Positions 1 to 10,098 of a stretch of 64,000 nt of DNA are shown here, piece after piece. The translations under genes and the position numbers were made by a program. Positions within the stretch are counted from its first letter, which is position 1, and each line of letters starts with the position of its first letter. The notes beneath the pieces are model-generated. The model was not told the origin of the DNA. It worked only from the letters and a program-made list of their open reading frames with translations, and searched no databases. The DNA lies in contig NZ_AOGW02000010.1 in NCBI RefSeq assembly GCF_000332495.1, positions 310,001 through 374,000 of the forward strand. The letters run 5' to 3'. This stretch comes from Leptospira terpstrae serovar Hualin str. LT 11-33 = ATCC 700639 (GTDB lineage: Bacteria; Spirochaetota; Leptospiria; Leptospirales; Leptospiraceae).

Positions 1-504
1 GAGAGGGTGGTTGAAATCGATACTATAAGTCACTTTGAGTTCGTCGGATGGTAACATCACAAGGTATTTGTCCCCGTCTACCACCCAAATGGGGTTAGCG
101 ATGGTAATGGGTTCGATGGTTTCTTCCAAAACCCGAATACCTGCAGAACGGATTCCTTCCCAAAATGGGAGAGAGGATCCATCCATAATCGGAACCTCAA
201 CAGAATCAATTTCGAAGATACAATCGGTAATCCCTAAGGTATGGACAGCGGCGAGGAGGTGTTCTATGGTTTGCACCCGGTTGGAACTTCCGTCTCCAAT
301 GGTAGTGGCGTTACTCGTGTCGACAACGTGGTCGAGAGAAACGGGAATTCGAATTTTTTGGGTACCTTTGTAGAGGTAAAAGATAAGTCCTGTATTTGCT
401 TCTGCGGGATGGAGCCGTAAAGTTACCATTTTCCCGGAATGTACGCCAATTCCCCGAAGAGTGATGGAGTTTTGGATCGTTTTTCTATGTATCGCCGTTA
501 CCAT
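1..504 (-). CDS. lpxC: UDP-3-O-acyl-N-acetylglucosamine deacetylase (LpxC), 5' part
   Basis: Partial gene, 168 codons read from the ATG at 504 to the left edge. LpxC is the cytosolic zinc enzyme that removes the acetyl group from UDP-3-O-acyl-GlcNAc, the committed step of lipid A synthesis. The N-terminal LpxC signatures are visible: RKTIQNSITLRGIGVHSGK near residues 7-25, the zinc-ligand segment TIEHLLAAVH (His82), and VPIMDGSSLPF around 104-114. The visible part ends in DFNHPL, which leads toward the second zinc-binding region. An AGGA sits 7 bases before the ATG and supports the start. The missing 3' half lies outside the window. The identification is firm. Confidence 0.95.
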   Translation of the reverse strand, partial: MVTAIHRKTIQNSITLRGIGVHSGKMVTLRLHPAEANTGLIFYLYKGTQKIRIPVSLDHVVDTSNATTIGDGSSNRVQTIEHLLAAVHTLGITDCIFEIDSVEVPIMDGSSLPFWEGIRSAGIRVLEETIEPITIANPIWVVDGDKYLVMLPSDELKVTYSIDFNHPL

Positions 505-682
505 ATTCAGTTCCTACTAACAATTTTGTAGGAAAGGGGGGAGGGACAATTCCAAAACCTGGGCCTAAAGTCAAAAAAATGTCTCCTTTTTACAACAGTG
601 TGGTGGGAATGTGACGGCTCACGTTTGTGCACCAAACCAAAAGATTTTGCTACAAAATGGACCGTATTTTACGTGTTAGTGC

Positions 683-1456
683 TTAGAATGCACTGAGTGC
701 AGAACGAATGAAACTAGTCACAGGCGCCTGTTCCCTTGTGTCCTCTAGTCCTTCCCTCAGTTCTTTTAATACTACTTGGGCATCCCCAAGAGTGGTATTT
801 ACCGATTTATGCACATCACTTTCGTTGATGAGTTTTCCGAGGGTTCCTTGGCCCTCGTTGATTTTACCGGTAATTCCTGCAATGTTTTGGACGGTTTTAC
901 GGATATCAGAGCGGTTTTCGGCAATGAGTTCAGATAAAGAAACCAGAGGATCTTGGGTGACCTTTCCTTGGATCGGCATCAGTTTCCCGGACTTGGGGGA
1001 GATCTCCACTTTGGTCAGCGCCGGCTCCGACATCATGTATTCTTTGGTTTTGGGATCCACCGGAAACTTGGAACCAGGATCGAGAGCGACTACTCGGCCT
1101 GAAAGTAGGCTTTCGTTTTTGATTGTAATTTCGTAATTGGAGAAAAGCTGCACCTTTCCTTTCAAAAGGAGAGTGAGTTCGACTTTGGTTCCAATTCCCA
1201 TTTCTCCCTCAGGAAGTAAATTTCCATACTCATCAATTTGCACCAAACGGATTTTGGATACATAGCCAAAGGGAACACCGTGGATGGTTACCTTGTTTCC
1301 AATTTTGATCCCTTCGGCATCAGGAAAGTATACAGGGAGTTGGTATCCCGATTTCTGGAAGGGACCACCTTCTGTTACGATGGTAAAATATCCCACAGCC
1401 ACAAGGGAAAAGATAAATAAAAGTCCAACAATGAGAGCGCGACCTATGGTAGGCAT
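683..1456 (-). CDS. MCE-domain lipid transport protein (MlaD-like)
   Basis: Protein of 257 aa with one N-terminal membrane anchor (about residues 7-27) followed by an MCE domain (about 35-125), recognisable from [20 protein letters not shown] and [13 protein letters not shown]. Family knowledge: MlaD-type proteins form periplasmic hexameric rings on an ABC permease and shuttle phospholipids between membranes. The C-terminal third (about 165-250) is predicted helical, as in other MCE proteins. It is the last gene of a minus-strand run after the permease and ATPase genes, 32 bases after the ATPase stop-to-start gap. The next gene, lpxC, lies 178 bases further on. The family call is secure; the substrate is inferred. 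Confidence 0.9.
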   Translation of the reverse strand: MPTIGRALIVGLLFIFSLVAVGYFTIVTEGGPFQKSGYQLPVYFPDAEGIKIGNKVTIHGVPFGYVSKIRLVQIDEYGNLLPEGEMGIGTKVELTLLLKGKVQLFSNYEITIKNESLLSGRVVALDPGSKFPVDPKTKEYMMSEPALTKVEISPKSGKLMPIQGKVTQDPLVSLSELIAENRSDIRKTVQNIAGITGKINEGQGTLGKLINESDVHKSVNTTLGDAQVVLKELREGLEDTREQAPVTSFIRSALSAF

Positions 1457-1488
1457 TCCCTAAAGTTCTCCTAATGTTTGAGTCAAAG

Positions 1489-2277
1489 TCAATTGGATTT
1501 TCCTTTTTTTAATTCCGAATGATCGAGGATCATTGGACCCACTGTATTTCCATGAATGAACTGTTGGATGACGGGATTGGTTGATTTTTGGATCTCTTCA
1601 GAGGTTCCGCAAAACTGTACTTTTCCTTCATAGAGAAAACTAATTCTGTCTGCAATGCGATAGGCTGAATTCATATCATGAGTGACCACTATAGAGGTTA
1701 GACCTAATTCCTTTTGCAATCGGATGACAAGATCATTGATGACATTGGACATCACAGGGTCAAGGCCTGAAGTTGGTTCGTCGTATAACACGATTTTAGG
1801 TTGGGAAGTGAGGGCCCTTGCAAGACCTACACGTTTTTTCATCCCACCAGAAATATTACTAGGTAACGTATCTTTGGCGGGAACAAGGTCGAGCCATCTT
1901 AGTTTTTCCATGACAATACGATCTAGTTCTGCACCACTCGCTATTTTATGTTCTCGTAAGGGAAGTGCTACATTTTCATAAACTGTCAGCCAGTTGATGA
2001 GAGCCCCCGATTGGAACAAAACTCCGAGTTTGGAGCGAAGTTCTTCTCTTTTTTTCTCCTTGGCATCTACTATGGATTCACCAAAAATTTGGCAGTCTCC
2101 TTCATCTGGATCGAGAAGACCGGTGATGTGTTTGAGACTTACCGATTTTCCAGTTCCTGAAGGCCCAAGGATGACCATAGTCTCTCCTTGTTTGACTTGT
2201 AGGTTCATACCTGTGAGTATCTTTCGTTTGCCGAAAGTTTTATGAACGTTTTTCATTTCAATGGCAAAGGTTTCCAT
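1489..2277 (-). CDS. ABC transporter ATP-binding protein (MlaF-like)
   Basis: ATPase of the MCE/Mla-type lipid transporter, about 262 aa. Counting from the upstream ATG at 2289, the motifs are Walker A GPSGTGKS at 42-49, Q-loop Gln93, signature [14 protein letters not shown] at 147-160, Walker B IVLYDEP at 166-172 and switch His204. SGGMKKR and DEPTSGLDP are typical of the Mla/Ttg2 ATPase group. I place the start at 2277 because AAGGA precedes it by 4 bases. The ATG at 2289 overlaps the permease stop as ATGA, so coupled initiation there is possible and would add four residues. It lies between the permease and the MCE-domain gene. Confidence 0.93.
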   Translation of the reverse strand: METFAIEMKNVHKTFGKRKILTGMNLQVKQGETMVILGPSGTGKSVSLKHITGLLDPDEGDCQIFGESIVDAKEKKREELRSKLGVLFQSGALINWLTVYENVALPLREHKIASGAELDRIVMEKLRWLDLVPAKDTLPSNISGGMKKRVGLARALTSQPKIVLYDEPTSGLDPVMSNVINDLVIRLQKELGLTSIVVTHDMNSAYRIADRISFLYEGKVQFCGTSEEIQKSTNPVIQQFIHGNTVGPMILDHSELKKGKSN

Positions 2278-2285
2278 AGAGTCCT

Positions 2286-3062
2286 TCATTTATAAAATAA
2301 AGCGGTAAGCACATAACCAGAAAAAATGACCATTAGGAAGGAAGTGACAACTGCCTTTCTTGTCGTTTGACCCACACCAATCGCACCACCTTCTGTCCTA
2401 AGTCCTTGGCTACAGGAAATGGTGGAGATGGAAAGACCAAATACATAACCTTTGAGAAGTCCTACATACAAATCTTTGAGGCCAGGAACTGAGGAAATAC
2501 GATAATACACATCTTGGAAGTAACTAATCATATCAATTCCCAGTTGAAAATGTCCCACGATCCCACCACCTAAGATTCCTAAGGCGGCTGAATACACACA
2601 AAGGACAGGAACCATAAGCGAAAATCCCACTATCCTTGGCATCACAAGGTAACGAACAGGATTGATTGACATCACTTCCAAAGCATCGATTTCTTCAGAA
2701 ACTTTCATGGTTCCAATTTCTGCGGCCATGGCTGAACCTACGGAGGCAGCAAGAATAAGAGAAGTCATAAAGGGAGACATCTCCCGGGTGAGAGTGATGG
2801 TAAGTAAAAGTCCAATTTGACCTTCGGCTCCAAAGTCACGTAGACCAAGGCCGGTGTTTAGTCCAAGGATCATTCCTGTGAAAATGGAAACAATAGAGAC
2901 AACAAAAAGGGAACCGACACCTGCGATAAACATCTGTTCTAGAATTTCTTTTCGTTTGAAATAGAGATGGTGGGACTGTCCAATCGATCGAAAAAGGAGG
3001 AGGACAGTATACCCGATGGCGTAAAGTAAAGGTTCCAAAGTTTTGGAGTAGAGACGTTTCAT
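2286..3062 (-). CDS. ABC transporter permease (MlaE/DUF140 family)
   Basis: Integral membrane permease of about 258 aa. The MlaE hallmark region [38 protein letters not shown] is plainly present (central third), followed by [15 protein letters not shown] and GLLKGYVFG segments. It is expected to sit in the inner membrane and pair with the ATPase and MCE protein downstream. The ATG at 3062 has GGTGGGA just upstream and overlaps the previous stop as ATGA. TTG at 3074 and GTG at 3071 are in frame but less attractive. The 4-base overlaps on both sides argue for one translationally coupled operon. The family call is firm. Confidence 0.92.
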   Translation of the reverse strand: MKRLYSKTLEPLLYAIGYTVLLLFRSIGQSHHLYFKRKEILEQMFIAGVGSLFVVSIVSIFTGMILGLNTGLGLRDFGAEGQIGLLLTITLTREMSPFMTSLILAASVGSAMAAEIGTMKVSEEIDALEVMSINPVRYLVMPRIVGFSLMVPVLCVYSAALGILGGGIVGHFQLGIDMISYFQDVYYRISSVPGLKDLYVGLLKGYVFGLSISTISCSQGLRTEGGAIGVGQTTRKAVVTSFLMVIFSGYVLTALFYK

Positions 3063-4468
3063 ATTTCCCACCAAAGAAGTTTATATTTGTTTGTTGGTTC
3101 TCTTGTATCGATTCCAAAAAGACCATAAGCCAATTCGTATCGAAACCCATTCGGCGATTTGGAATATTCTACGAGAAGAGGAATATGGATATGGGTTTCT
3201 TCTTCTGTCCACCGATGTGTATAGAGTCTTGTGATTAAGTGCAAACGTTTTTCCCCGTTGGAAGACCTTTTGTATTCGATGAGTGAAAAGATTGGTTCCC
3301 AAACATCTTCCATCACTTCAAATCGCACCGGAATGATCGCAAGGGTATTCCATCCAAAATTTCCATCTGCATCTTTATGGTAACGAAATAATGGCCACAG
3401 TTTCCAATAATAATCTTCTCTACCTGTTTGGACATATTCACTTTTCATATGAGAATAAAAAGGCAATAAAAAATGAGAAGTCGCTTTTAAGTGAGAAGTG
3501 TTTTGCGACAAACGGATGTAAAATGGGGTAATAAACTCAGCTTCTTTGTTAGCAAAATAAGAATATCCATAAAAGGGGAAAAACACAAGTTTCTGCGTAT
3601 CTTTTTTTTCTGAACTTGTGTATTGGAAAAAGATAAAAAGTGCCGTGTAATTGGTCTGTCCTGTTTTTTTGTCATATCCGTAAGAGAATAAGGAATTCAA
3701 AATCGGAAACCAAAGGAAGGCGCGACTTTTCATATTCCCATCTTTAGAATCTTTGCTGTTGTAGAGGGGAAAAAATATTTTGTAGGTTGTGGGTTCTTTT
3801 TTATCCAGACGTTCTTCCCCCCATTGAAAAAAGGGCCAAAGGAAGGACTGGCGTTTGTATTTTCCTTCGTGTTCCTTTTTGGAATAAAGAGGAAAGATGC
3901 GAAAATCACTTCTTGTTTCAGATCCTCCCCACATGACAAAGGGCCAGAGTATGGATTTCGCTTCATAGGTTTTATACTTCCATTCGGAATAAATGGGAAA
4001 GAGCACATAACTCAATTCTTGGTATGAAAGTTTGTTCCGAATTTTTCCATAGATTGGAAAGACACTAAAATAGTTTTCTCTTTGGGATTCACCTTTCCCC
4101 CAAATAAAAAGAGGGGTGAAAAGGATATCTTCATCGGCATCCCCTTCCTCATGTTTGAATCCAGTTCCACTGAAGAAAAATAACGAAGACCAAGTATACC
4201 AGTAATTGGTTTCTTCTTTATAATAAAATGGGGAAAGATAACTTTTAAAACGAAAGGCATAGGTTTTGTCTTGAAAACCAATATAGAATGGACGAAAGGC
4301 TAAATAACTTTGGCGTCCTCTGGTTTCCGATTCATATAAAAACCAAAATTGGTGGTATTTGGATTTGATGTCTTCGGTAAAGGAGTTAGGGAGTTTGGCA
4401 AATAGGCTTGTGCTCTGAAAGACGAGACAAAAAACAATTCCGAATTGAATTTTAAAGCGGGAATCCAC
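3059..4468 (-). CDS. Secreted protein with ~20-residue Pro/aromatic strand repeats, first gene of MCE operon
   Basis: I do not recognise the family. It is 469 aa with a signal peptide (about 1-24, ending SLFA). The mature part is rich in Trp, Tyr and Phe. A short hydrophobic motif around Pro, such as [45 protein letters not shown] and LLPFYS, recurs with Pro at residues 60, 80, 119, 138, 158, 176, 193, 212, 234, 255, 298, 315, 336, 359 and 380. Spacing is therefore close to 20 residues, with charged turns between. This suggests a regular beta structure, perhaps an outer-membrane barrel or beta solenoid. Its stop overlaps the MlaE-type start by ATGA, which points to a role with the lipid transporter. 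That role is inference. Confidence 0.8.
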   Translation of the reverse strand: MDSRFKIQFGIVFCLVFQSTSLFAKLPNSFTEDIKSKYHQFWFLYESETRGRQSYLAFRPFYIGFQDKTYAFRFKSYLSPFYYKEETNYWYTWSSLFFFSGTGFKHEEGDADEDILFTPLFIWGKGESQRENYFSVFPIYGKIRNKLSYQELSYVLFPIYSEWKYKTYEAKSILWPFVMWGGSETRSDFRIFPLYSKKEHEGKYKRQSFLWPFFQWGEERLDKKEPTTYKIFFPLYNSKDSKDGNMKSRAFLWFPILNSLFSYGYDKKTGQTNYTALFIFFQYTSSEKKDTQKLVFFPFYGYSYFANKEAEFITPFYIRLSQNTSHLKATSHFLLPFYSHMKSEYVQTGREDYYWKLWPLFRYHKDADGNFGWNTLAIIPVRFEVMEDVWEPIFSLIEYKRSSNGEKRLHLITRLYTHRWTEEETHIHIPLLVEYSKSPNGFRYELAYGLFGIDTREPTNKYKLLWWEI

Positions 4469-4515
4469 GTAATTTCAATATCGTCAAGTTTCTAGAAAAG
4501 GAATCAAGTGATTTC

Positions 4516-5565
4516 ATGATCCAAACCAAAATCGCACTGCTTTTCGGAGGTATCTCCGGAGAACATATCATCTCCATTCGATCTTCTTATTTCATTTTCA
4601 ATACAATCGATCGGGACAAATTCCAAATTTGTCCTGTTTACATTGACCAAACGGGAAAATTTTGGATCCCCAAAGGAAAAGATCCAGTTTACCCAGACCC
4701 TACAGGGAAAACAGAAGCTGAATTTCTAAAAGAATTTTCTTCCCAAAATCAAATCTCAGAACCGCAGTCTGCGGCTGCACTTTTAGATTTTGGATTTTCT
4801 GCCGCCTTTCTCGGATTACACGGAGGTGCAGGTGAAGATGGAAGAATCCAAGGATTTTTAGATGTATTAGAAATTCCTCATACAGGATCAGGAGTTTTGG
4901 CTTCTGCTCTTGCCATGGATAAATATAGAGCCAATCTTCTATTCCAAACAATTGGGATTCCCGTGGCTCCCTTTGTGGATCTTGAAAAAGGAAAAACGGA
5001 TGCTAGAAAAACAGTTTTAAACTTACCGTTTTCCTTTCCCGTATTCATTAAACCAACATTAGGTGGTTCTAGTGTCAATACGGGGATGGCAAAAACACCA
5101 GAAGAAGCTATGGTTCTTGTGGATAAAATTTTTGTCTCAGAAGATAGGGTGCTCATCCAAAAGTTAATTTCGGGAACAGAGGTTTCCATTGGGGTTTTGG
5201 AAAAAAAGGAAGGGGAAAAAAGAACTCCTTTTGCTCTGGTACCAACAGAGATCCGACCCAAGTCTGAGTTTTTTGATTTCGAAGCAAAGTATACAAAAGG
5301 GGGAAGTGAAGAAATTACTCCTGCACCGGTTGGGGAAGAGGTCACCAAAAAATTACAAGAATATACTTTAAAATGTCATGAAGTGCTTGGTTGCAAAGGT
5401 TATTCGCGCACTGATTTTATCATTAGTGATGGCGTGCCTTATGTTTTAGAAACTAACACTTTACCTGGAATGACAGGAACAAGTCTTATTCCCCAACAAG
5501 CAAAAGCATTGGGGATAGAAATGAAAGATGTGTTTACTTGGCTTTTATCGATTGCCCTTTCTTAG
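4516..5565 (+). CDS. ddl: D-alanine--D-alanine ligase
   Basis: Cytosolic ATP-grasp ligase of 349 aa that makes D-Ala-D-Ala for peptidoglycan precursors. The N-terminal substrate motif [16 protein letters not shown] is at 9-23. [16 protein letters not shown] is at 102-116, [14 protein letters not shown] at 123-136, the ATP-grasp segment [13 protein letters not shown] near 178-190, and the C-terminal [18 protein letters not shown] near 310. Length is normal for the family. It is transcribed away from the MCE operon, with 47 bases between the starts. Its 3' end overlaps the convergent symporter gene by 32 bases. Confidence 0.96.
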   Translation: MIQTKIALLFGGISGEHIISIRSSYFIFNTIDRDKFQICPVYIDQTGKFWIPKGKDPVYPDPTGKTEAEFLKEFSSQNQISEPQSAAALLDFGFSAAFLGLHGGAGEDGRIQGFLDVLEIPHTGSGVLASALAMDKYRANLLFQTIGIPVAPFVDLEKGKTDARKTVLNLPFSFPVFIKPTLGGSSVNTGMAKTPEEAMVLVDKIFVSEDRVLIQKLISGTEVSIGVLEKKEGEKRTPFALVPTEIRPKSEFFDFEAKYTKGGSEEITPAPVGEEVTKKLQEYTLKCHEVLGCKGYSRTDFIISDGVPYVLETNTLPGMTGTSLIPQQAKALGIEMKDVFTWLLSIALS

Positions 5566-6935
5566 GAAAAAAATACATTCCTATCAGGATGGCGATCAGA
5601 CTGGCAATAGTTCCATAGAAATGGCTTGTCATATCGTCGCCATACACTTCCAGGATGAGCCAAGTTCCAATTCCTACAAATAAAGAAAATAGCGCTGCCC
5701 TTTCGTCTGCTTTTTGACTCATCAGTCCAAACACCATGGGGATAAATAGTGTAACGAGTGAAATTCCTCCTGAGTCTTCCACAAGAGCGTAGATAGAAGG
5801 TTTTCCTACCGCGAGTAAAAAAGATACGCTGGCAATGATAAGAACAGAAGTTCTAGAAAGTAGTAGTAACTTTTTATCATTCATATCTTTGAATGCGTAT
5901 TTCAGAATATTCTCAGATAGAATGGAAGATGGTGCAAGGATTGCCCCAGATGCAGTGGAAAGAATTGCTGAGATTAGAGCCGAAAAAAATAAAACCTGTA
6001 TCCAAGGACTAGAAAACTTAGAGATCATCGTTGGTATCAAAAGTTGGCCAGTTTCTCCATGTAAATCAAAGTCAGGAAGTAAACTTTTTGCGTGGAGTCC
6101 TAAAAAGAGAGGGATCAGGGCAAATAGTAAATACAAAATAGAAGAGAGATAAGAGGCAGCAACGGCCACTTTTTCTGATTTTGCCGACATCACTCTTTGA
6201 AAGATATCTTGTTGGGGGAGGGATCCAAATCCCACCACCATCCAAGCAGAGATATACAATGTCCAAGCATGGTAATTGGATTCTGGAAAAAACCGAAAGA
6301 ACCCATCTGGTTTTTCTTGGATAGAGGTCCAAATTGGTTTTACCTCGTTTAACTCAAATAATACGATGACAAGACCTACAATAATGGAGATTGATTGAAA
6401 AAAAGTCAGTGAGCGACACCGACCACATCCCTCCAAGATAAGTATAAAATACAACAAGGCAGGCACCGATGACTATGGCAGTGAATTGATTGATACCAAA
6501 AAGAATCTGTACCATAATTCCGAGGGCTACAAATTGTGCAGCCACCCATCCAAAATAAGAAAAGATCAAACAGATCCCGGCAATAAATTCCATTTTTTTT
6601 CCATACCTGTTTCGATAAAAATCACCAAAGGTAAGGATTTGCATGCGGTAGAGATACTTAGCAAATACGAGGCCAAGTAAAAAAAGACATAGCGCGCCAC
6701 CAAACGGATCTTGGATGACGGATAAAAATCCGCCTTTTGCAAATTCGACAGAAGAACCTAGGATGGTTTCACTACCAAACCAGGTTGCAAAAAGAGCAGC
6801 CGTGGAGATGGGGAGGGGAAGGCTTCTTCCTGCTAAAATAAAGTCACGTGAGTTTTTTACTTTTTTTGCCGCATACACTCCAATGGCAATCGTTATGAGT
6901 AGGTAACCAATAATGAAGACTGCTTGGAAACTCAT
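5534..6935 (-). pseudogene. Sodium:solute symporter (SSS family), frameshifted
   Basis: The gene is read in two frames. The first starts at 6935 (MSFQAVFIIGYLLITIAIGV) and runs through ATWFGSETILGSS and GGMWSVSLTDFF, motifs of the SSS/PutP family, then goes off frame and stops at 6354. The second frame resumes with FFQSISIIVGLVIVLFELNE and continues to 5534 through further membrane helices and SAILSTASGAILAPSSILSE. The frames join in a run of seven T (coding strand) at 6404-6398. Six T would give a continuous protein of about 466 aa, normal for the family. Possible causes are real mutation, homopolymer phase variation, slippage or a sequencing error. The substrate is not known. Confidence 0.85.
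6398..6404 (-). other. T7 homopolymer at the symporter frameshift
   Basis: Seven consecutive A on the plus strand (T7 in the coding strand) sit exactly where the symporter frame is lost. GAC-T7-CAATC gives LTDFFSINLH in frame with the start. Dropping one T gives LTDFFQSISII, which continues the transporter. The run is therefore the site of a +1 change. Confidence 0.85.
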
Positions 6936-6938
6936 TCT

Positions 6939-7214
6939 TTAAAATAAATCTTCTTCCACTGGTTTTGACGGCACGTCGTCTTTCTTTTTTTTGACCGCCG
7001 ATTTTACGATTTCTCCACTTGGTGCTTTTGATAAAAATTCAATTTTTGCTTCTGCATCCACAAGCCTTTCCGAACAAACCTTTTTTAACTCCATGCCTCT
7101 TTCATAAGCTTTGATGGAATCTTCTAAGGAAAGTGTTCCTCTTTCTAATTTTTCAGCGATGTCTTCTAATTCACGAAGTGCTTCTTCAAAACTAATCGAT
7201 TTTTTCTCTACCAT
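6939..7214 (-). CDS. xseB: Exodeoxyribonuclease VII small subunit
   Basis: Small subunit of 91 aa. The family core is obvious: ISFEEALRELEDIAEKLERG at 6-25, then SLEDSIKAYERGMELKKVCS and LVDAEAKIEFL. XseB binds as several copies to the XseA catalytic subunit to form ExoVII, which degrades single-stranded DNA. A lysine-rich tail follows the core, making it slightly longer than the common 70-80 aa. It lies 9 bases after xseA, the usual operon order. The symporter gene starts 3 bases after it. Confidence 0.95.
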   Translation of the reverse strand: MVEKKSISFEEALRELEDIAEKLERGTLSLEDSIKAYERGMELKKVCSERLVDAEAKIEFLSKAPSGEIVKSAVKKKKDDVPSKPVEEDLF

Positions 7215-7223
7215 TTTCGATTC

Positions 7224-8501
7224 CTATATTTTTTCTTTTACTTCTACGAGTATTTTTCCATCAGAAAGAAATACTTCTAAACTTTCATTTTTTTGGATAT
7301 TATGAATGGAAGATATGACTTGTTTGTTTTTGTTTCGTACCACAGAATACCCACGTTTTAATGTTCCAAGAGGAGAAAAGTGTTCTAATCGTTGTTCGGC
7401 GAGGGTAAATTTGTTATGTATTCTTTCTATGTATGATTTCCAGTTTTGCGATAAATTATCAAACCTTTGGAATTCACTTTGTTTGCGAACCAAATAGTTT
7501 TTTCCAAGGAGTGAAATCTTTGTCATAAGTTCATCTAGAACCGTAGATCTAATTTCTAAAATGGTTTTTGGATTTTGAAATACAGGTCTTGAAATAACGC
7601 CTGTCCACTTTTCTTTTCCAATGCGTATTACACTAGTGAGTGCTGACTTAATCCTATCTTCCATTTCGTCCAGACGTATGAGGGTGTCTGAAACATTGGG
7701 GATGGCTAGTTTTGCTGCAGCAGTCGGTGTGGGAGTTGTGGCATCCGCCGCAAGGTCTGTTAGCACCCGATCAATTTCATGACCAACAGCAGAAATAATG
7801 GGAATTCTCGAATTGTAATAAGCCATTACCACCGCTTCTTGGTTGAAGGCCATTAGGTCTTCGAAAGAACCACCACCACGCCCTGCAATGATAACATCGA
7901 CTTCCCATTTGGGATCATTCAATTCTTTGATTGCTTCAATGATGGAAACTTCAGCACCGTCTCCTTGTACAAGACAGGGAGAAACTAAAATTTGAATCGA
8001 AGGATTTAGGTCGGTAGCAATCCGTATAATGTCTTCCACCGCCGCACCTTTGGGCGAAGTAACAATACCTAGGCGTTTTGGAAATTTGGGAAGCGGGCGT
8101 TTGTGTGTGGCATCAAAAATTCCCTTATCAAGTAAGGCTTTTTTTAATTTCTCAATTTTAAGAAGGATATCTCCTTCTCCAATTTCTTCTATTTTTTGAA
8201 CTGTTAAACTATAATACCCACCAGGTTCATAAACAGAAACAGAACCATAAACCAAAATCTCCATTCCATTCCGTAGAGGAGTTCCCCGATAGTTTTTGGC
8301 TTGGAAAGAAAAGAAGGCACATTTGATGACACTAGCTGTATCTTTTAAAGAAAAATACATATGTCCGGAACTATTGGTTTGCGAATAGTTGGAAATCTCT
8401 CCTCGCACCCAAATGTTTTTAAATTCAGATGTATCTTGGAGTTTGGCTTTGATGAGGCGGTTGACCTCACTGACACTAAGAGATGAGTCCACAAGTTCCA
8501 T
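7224..8501 (-). CDS. xseA: Exodeoxyribonuclease VII large subunit
   Basis: Catalytic subunit of ExoVII, 425 aa. An N-terminal OB-fold region (about 10-105, including WVRGEISNYSQTNSSGHMYF at 31-50) binds DNA. The catalytic core carries KRLGIVTSPKGAAVEDI (142-158), AGRGGGSFEDLMAFN (206-220) and SAVGHEIDRVLTDLAADATTP (238-258), which are conserved family blocks. A helical region with coiled-coil character follows. The ATG abuts the stop of the upstream AI-2E-family gene, so the genes are probably cotranscribed. Length is standard. Confidence 0.96.
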   Translation of the reverse strand: MELVDSSLSVSEVNRLIKAKLQDTSEFKNIWVRGEISNYSQTNSSGHMYFSLKDTASVIKCAFFSFQAKNYRGTPLRNGMEILVYGSVSVYEPGGYYSLTVQKIEEIGEGDILLKIEKLKKALLDKGIFDATHKRPLPKFPKRLGIVTSPKGAAVEDIIRIATDLNPSIQILVSPCLVQGDGAEVSIIEAIKELNDPKWEVDVIIAGRGGGSFEDLMAFNQEAVVMAYYNSRIPIISAVGHEIDRVLTDLAADATTPTPTAAAKLAIPNVSDTLIRLDEMEDRIKSALTSVIRIGKEKWTGVISRPVFQNPKTILEIRSTVLDELMTKISLLGKNYLVRKQSEFQRFDNLSQNWKSYIERIHNKFTLAEQRLEHFSPLGTLKRGYSVVRNKNKQVISSIHNIQKNESLEVFLSDGKILVEVKEKI

Positions 8502-9614
8502 TTAGATATTCTGAAAACGGGTCTCTCTAAATATTTTCCAAAAATCCCAAAGGATGATGACAAGTGTTAATGCCATAGGCCCTATGATGATCCCTGCGAC
8601 ACCAAACTCTTGTAATCCGCCAATCAGGGATAAAAAGATTAAAAACGGATGTGTTTTTAGTTTTTTGTCCAGAATTTTAGGTTTTACTAAGTTCTCTAAA
8701 ATCAAATAACTTGCACCACCAGCAATCATAAAGAGAATACTTCCTGTCCAGTTTTCTTGGACAAGCCCCATATACAAACCAATGGGTAACCAAACAACGG
8801 AGGTTCCCACAACAGGGATCAATGAGAAAATGGTAGCGATACTAGAAAGTAAAAACTTATTAGAAACAGATGTAAAGAGTAACAAAAAATATATAAGCGC
8901 ACCTTGGAGTAAGGAGATAAATAAGTTCCCCATCATCACTGTGCGAATGGCTTCTTCAATCCGCCGACCAAGTCTTTCCTCAATTTCTGTGGGAAAGGGA
9001 AGTAGAACAAAAAGTGCATGTTCCATTCGACTTCCTTCTTTGTATAAAAAGAAAAGTAAAATGAATGTAAAAAATGCATTGAAGATAATTGCACCCGGTA
9101 CTTCAAACGAACCAAGTAAAAACCCAGATGAATTTTTGAGTAAACTATAAATGGAATCTAAGTTCAAGATATCCATATGTTGGCCAACATATTCGCGGTA
9201 CATCAAAGGAAGTTTGATCCAAAAAAATTCATTTTCCGTAAAGAAGTCAGTGAGCATGGGGCTATTTAAAAGCAAAGAAACGATCGATTCTTCTGTGAGT
9301 TGGTTTCTAATATAGCTGACTAAGTTTAATGATTCTCGAATTAAAGTGGAAACAATCAGGTAGGAAGGGATAAACACTCCCGCAAGCATTAGAATGACCA
9401 TGATGTAGGGTGAAAGCCCATGGAACTTGACACCCAATAGGTTTTTTAGTTTTTTGTGAATCTTCCTTGTCGTGAGATAAAACAAAAGGGCAAGAAAACT
9501 GGCCCAAAGAAATGGTTTGAATACAAAAAATAAAGTGAGGCAAGTCCCAATGAATATAGCACTGAGGAGGAGATAGACTATAATTTCGTTTTTGTTTTTA
9601 ATCCAATTCATCAT
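8502..9614 (-). CDS. AI-2E family transporter (PerM/TqsA-like permease)
   Basis: Polytopic membrane protein of 370 aa. N-terminal helix pairs occupy about 12-45 and 65-90, a soluble stretch covers about 95-180, and a C-terminal block of helices includes FLLSSIATIFSLIPVVGTSVVWLPIGLY. That last segment, with IPVVGT, is the signature region of PF01594 (AI-2E transporter). GVAGIIIGPMALTLVIILWDF near the end is also typical. Members export varied small molecules or ions, so the substrate cannot be read from sequence. Its ATG overlaps the stop of the upstream lipoprotein gene by one base (TAATG). Confidence 0.9.
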   Translation of the reverse strand: MMNWIKNKNEIIVYLLLSAIFIGTCLTLFFVFKPFLWASFLALLFYLTTRKIHKKLKNLLGVKFHGLSPYIMVILMLAGVFIPSYLIVSTLIRESLNLVSYIRNQLTEESIVSLLLNSPMLTDFFTENEFFWIKLPLMYREYVGQHMDILNLDSIYSLLKNSSGFLLGSFEVPGAIIFNAFFTFILLFFLYKEGSRMEHALFVLLPFPTEIEERLGRRIEEAIRTVMMGNLFISLLQGALIYFLLLFTSVSNKFLLSSIATIFSLIPVVGTSVVWLPIGLYMGLVQENWTGSILFMIAGGASYLILENLVKPKILDKKLKTHPFLIFLSLIGGLQEFGVAGIIIGPMALTLVIILWDFWKIFRETRFQNI

Positions 9615-10057
9615 TAATAACTGGAATGTTTTCTAAAATAAAAACGAAGGTAATGGGAAGGACTTCCAGTTTCAGAAACAACAATCGAAAGAGATTTTTT
9701 GATAAAGCCTTCTAGTAAATAAGTCACTTCACCATTTTTTTCTGTTTTATCAATGAGTTTCCAATCCCCTTGCATTGACCTAGTCTCAATTCGTTTTAAA
9801 ATAGAAGCCAAACTTTCCTCGGATTCAAGAAGTAGGTAGGCTTCCTTTGTATGGATATGGCTTGTTTTGAATTCACTTGATTCAAGGAACCTCAGTTTTT
9901 CCGGAAAAAAGGATTGAGGAAAGGCCGGCGGTGGACTTGTCGGATTTTTGGTAACGACAATTTGATCAAAACGATAGATTTCCGTTTGTGTGGTGGGGGT
10001 ACAGGCCCCAAAAAATAGCAATAAAATAGGCAAAAAACGAAGCATTACGGAAAGCAA
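9614..10057 (-). CDS. Small lipoprotein of unknown function
   Basis: Protein of 147 aa with a lipoprotein signal: a hydrophobic stretch LRFLPILLLFFGAC ending at the presumed lipidated Cys19. ATG codons at 10057 and 10042 are both usable; the second gives a tighter signal peptide. The mature part is mostly charged, with a Pro-rich linker (TSPPPAFPQSFFPE), and shows no family I recognise. It opens a minus-strand run with the AI-2E permease and the ExoVII subunits, but nothing ties its role to them. Confidence 0.75.
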   Translation of the reverse strand: MLSVMLRFLPILLLFFGACTPTTQTEIYRFDQIVVTKNPTSPPPAFPQSFFPEKLRFLESSEFKTSHIHTKEAYLLLESEESLASILKRIETRSMQGDWKLIDKTEKNGEVTYLLEGFIKKSLSIVVSETGSPSHYLRFYFRKHSSY

Positions 10058-10098
10058 ATGAGTAACACCCGTTTCCTTCCATTCATTTTTTTAAATCT

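Noticed and set aside
708..1136. Plus-strand frame of 142 codons antisense to the MCE-domain gene
   Set aside because: It lies wholly within mlaD-like coding sequence and its translation is Ser/Thr/Arg-rich with no family features, typical of a shadow frame.
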